From positions 1 to 5,695 of the forward strand of contig JAHFPK010000187.1 in NCBI GenBank assembly GCA_023266715.1: 5,695 nt of DNA. The letters are read 5' to 3'. Below the pieces are notes generated by a model. It searched no databases and was not told where the DNA came from. It was given only the letters and a program-made list of their open reading frames with translations. The stretch's first letter is position 1. Each line of letters begins with the position of its first letter. Origin of the DNA: Hyphomicrobiales bacterium (lineage in GTDB: Bacteria; Pseudomonadota; Alphaproteobacteria; Rhizobiales; Aestuariivirgaceae). This document shows, one piece after another, positions 4,565 to 5,695 of this stretch. Made by a program: the position numbers and the translations under genes.

Positions 4565-5518
4565 ATGCTGATGTCCGCATTTAATGGAACCCAAAACCTC
4601 GTTCTCGACCGCCGCAAATTCTTAGGCGTAGCCGCAGGCCTGATCGCCGCCGGCGTATTGCCCAAAAATGTGCTGGCGCTGGCCGGTCCCTATGCCTTCA
4701 AGCAGGGCGCCTATGATGTCACAGTGGTTAGCGATGGCACCTTGCTGCTCCCGCTTTCACTGGTCGGCCAGGGCGGCAAGCCGGAAGACGTCAAGGCCCT
4801 GCTGGGTGCCATGGCGCAAGGCGACAACGCGCAGTTTGAAGCAAGCCCGCTGTTGCTTAAGTCGGGAAGCGACGTGGTTCTCATGGACACGGGCTCCGGC
4901 GGCAATTTCCAGCCCACCGCCGGAAAAATCGCCGAAAGCCTCAAGGCCACCGGCACCGATGCAAGTGCCATTACCAAAGTGATTTTCACCCACGCCCACC
5001 CCGACCATTGCTGGGGCACGCTGGGTGCCGATGGCAAATCCGTCTTCCCCAACGCCTCATTCCATACGGCCGAAACCGAATGGAATTTCTGGACTGCATC
5101 GGATCTCGCCAGCAAAATGCCAAAGGAGATGGAAGGCATGGTGAAGGGCACGCAAGGCCAGCTCGCCGGCATCAAGGACAAGGTCACCATGTTCAAGCCC
5201 GGAACGGAAATATTGCCGGGCATCAACGTGCTTGACACGGCAGGCCACACGCCGGGCCACGTCTCCTTCGAAATGGCCGGCGGCGATGGCCTCATCATCA
5301 CTGCCGACGCCATCATGAACCCGCTGGTGTACTTCCCACACCCCGATTGGAAATTCGGCTTCGACGCCGATCACGCCACGGCCATTGCCAACCGCAAGAA
5401 GCTGCTCGACATGGCATCAGCGGGAAAGAAAAAACTGATAGGCTTCCACTGGCCCTATCCCGGCATCGGCATGGCCGAAGCCAAGGACGGCGCCTATGTC
5501 TATGTTCCGGCGGCGTAG
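4565..5518 (+). CDS. Tat-exported MBL-fold hydrolase, methyl parathion hydrolase/lactonase-like
   Basis: A 317-residue metallo-beta-lactamase-fold hydrolase. A twin-arginine signal (DRRKFL, residues 15-20) followed by a hydrophobic stretch to about residue 40 predicts folded export to the periplasm. The dinuclear metal site is complete: HAHPDH at 143-148 (His143, His145, Asp147, His148), His228 in GHTPGH, Asp248 in TADAI, and His295 in GFHWPYPG. The C-terminal pattern H-x-P-(Y/F)-PGIG and its ending resemble methyl parathion hydrolase and related lactonases or arylesterases. An ester or lactone substrate is therefore a reasonable guess, and any phosphotriesterase activity is probably incidental. 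The start at 4565 has an excellent GAGGAGG site six bases upstream; a second ATG at 4571 is less well placed. It is divergent from the HlyU-family gene and overlaps the next, convergent gene by 19 bp. Family and export are well supported; substrate is not. Confidence 0.9.
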   Translation: MLMSAFNGTQNLVLDRRKFLGVAAGLIAAGVLPKNVLALAGPYAFKQGAYDVTVVSDGTLLLPLSLVGQGGKPEDVKALLGAMAQGDNAQFEASPLLLKSGSDVVLMDTGSGGNFQPTAGKIAESLKATGTDASAITKVIFTHAHPDHCWGTLGADGKSVFPNASFHTAETEWNFWTASDLASKMPKEMEGMVKGTQGQLAGIKDKVTMFKPGTEILPGINVLDTAGHTPGHVSFEMAGGDGLIITADAIMNPLVYFPHPDWKFGFDADHATAIANRKKLLDMASAGKKKLIGFHWPYPGIGMAEAKDGAYVYVPAA

Positions 5519-5695
5519 GCTTTCCAGCCGAAGTAGGAAAGCCCAGCCGCAACGATGAAGGCGACCCAGCTCAGCCACAATGGCACGGCATAGGCGTTAA
5601 TCGTTACTTCCCAGCCGAAGACGGCCCGGGCCAGTTGCCCGAGTGCTATAACCGCGAAGATGATCGCGGCGGTAAGCGAGAAATTGCGTGGTGTC
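5500..5695 (-). CDS. Small membrane protein, 5' end cut by window edge
   Basis: An open minus-strand frame runs from the right edge (first full codon at 5694) to a TAG at 5500-5502, giving 64 visible residues. It begins TPRNFSLTAAIIFAVIALGQ and has two hydrophobic segments: about residues 5-20, and about 40-58 ending in SYFGWK. A GWEVTINAYAVP loop joins them. Small two-helix proteins with this RNFSL...GWEV...VP pattern recur in proteobacteria as uncharacterised membrane proteins, and I know no function. No start codon is inside the window, but the true start is probably only a few residues beyond it. Its final 19 bp overlap the 3' end of the convergent MBL hydrolase gene. Confidence 0.7.
   Translation of the reverse strand, partial: TPRNFSLTAAIIFAVIALGQLARAVFGWEVTINAYAVPLWLSWVAFIVAAGLSYFGWKAYAAGT
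5518..5543 (+). terminator. Hairpin at the end of the MBL hydrolase gene
   Basis: Perfect 8-bp arms, GGCTTTCC (5518-5525) and GGAAAGCC (5536-5543), flank a 10-nt loop, starting on the last base of the stop codon. No T run follows, and the sequence also codes for the end of the convergent membrane protein. A role in transcript ending is therefore only possible. Confidence 0.3.

Noticed and set aside
4711..5316. A 201-codon minus-strand ORF opposite the MBL hydrolase gene.
   Set aside because: The plus strand encodes a protein with a complete metal site; the antisense frame shows no family motif and is explained by codon bias in GC-rich DNA.

Overview
The window looks like chromosomal DNA of an alphaproteobacterium, most likely of the order Hyphomicrobiales (Rhizobiales). 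This rests on several weak signs together: the protein families present (a host-attachment/baeRF-like protein, a small HlyU-family protein, the SHP/DHC cytochrome set), an FNR/FixK-type operator, and an intergenic cluster of palindromes built around CTCTAGAG. It is gene-dense, with short or negative spacing between genes. No stretch of more than 300 bases lacks a gene, and I see no RNA gene, insertion sequence or CRISPR array.

Layout. Positions 1-155 hold a cluster of inverted repeats that ends in a hairpin abutting the stop codon of the first gene. Three minus-strand genes follow as a tight cytochrome operon, read from 2190 down to 156: a cytochrome b561 fused to a C-terminal diheme cytochrome c domain, then an SHP-like (DUF1924) monoheme cytochrome c, then a second, free diheme cytochrome c (DHC). 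The gap in front of the operon (2191-2308) carries a plausible sigma-70-like promoter whose -10 element is bracketed by an inverted repeat. Upstream on the same strand are a nitrilase-superfamily C-N hydrolase (2309-3223) and, overlapping its start, a small two-helix, channel-like membrane protein (3207-3575).

A divergent intergenic region (3576-3692) contains a 14-bp site matching the FNR/FixK consensus (3627-3640), midway between the membrane-protein gene and a plus-strand host-attachment family gene (3693-4157). That gene converges, with an 11-bp overlap, on a small HlyU-family gene on the minus strand (4147-4443). Divergent from it is a Tat-exported metallo-beta-lactamase-fold hydrolase (4565-5518) resembling the methyl parathion hydrolase/lactonase branch. 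The window closes with the 3' part of a minus-strand small membrane protein (5500 to the edge) that overlaps the hydrolase gene tail to tail.

How they may work together. The cytochrome operon encodes a complete membrane-to-periplasm electron path: quinol or another donor to the b561 haems, to the fused DHC domain and/or free DHC, to SHP, whose family binds O2 and NO through a haem site with a displaceable Asn ligand. The FNR/FixK-like site suggests low-oxygen control of at least the host-attachment gene, and possibly of the membrane protein-nitrilase pair. The most distinctive point is that the operon carries two DHC domains, one fused to the membrane cytochrome and one free. The terminal substrate of this chain cannot be read from the sequence.
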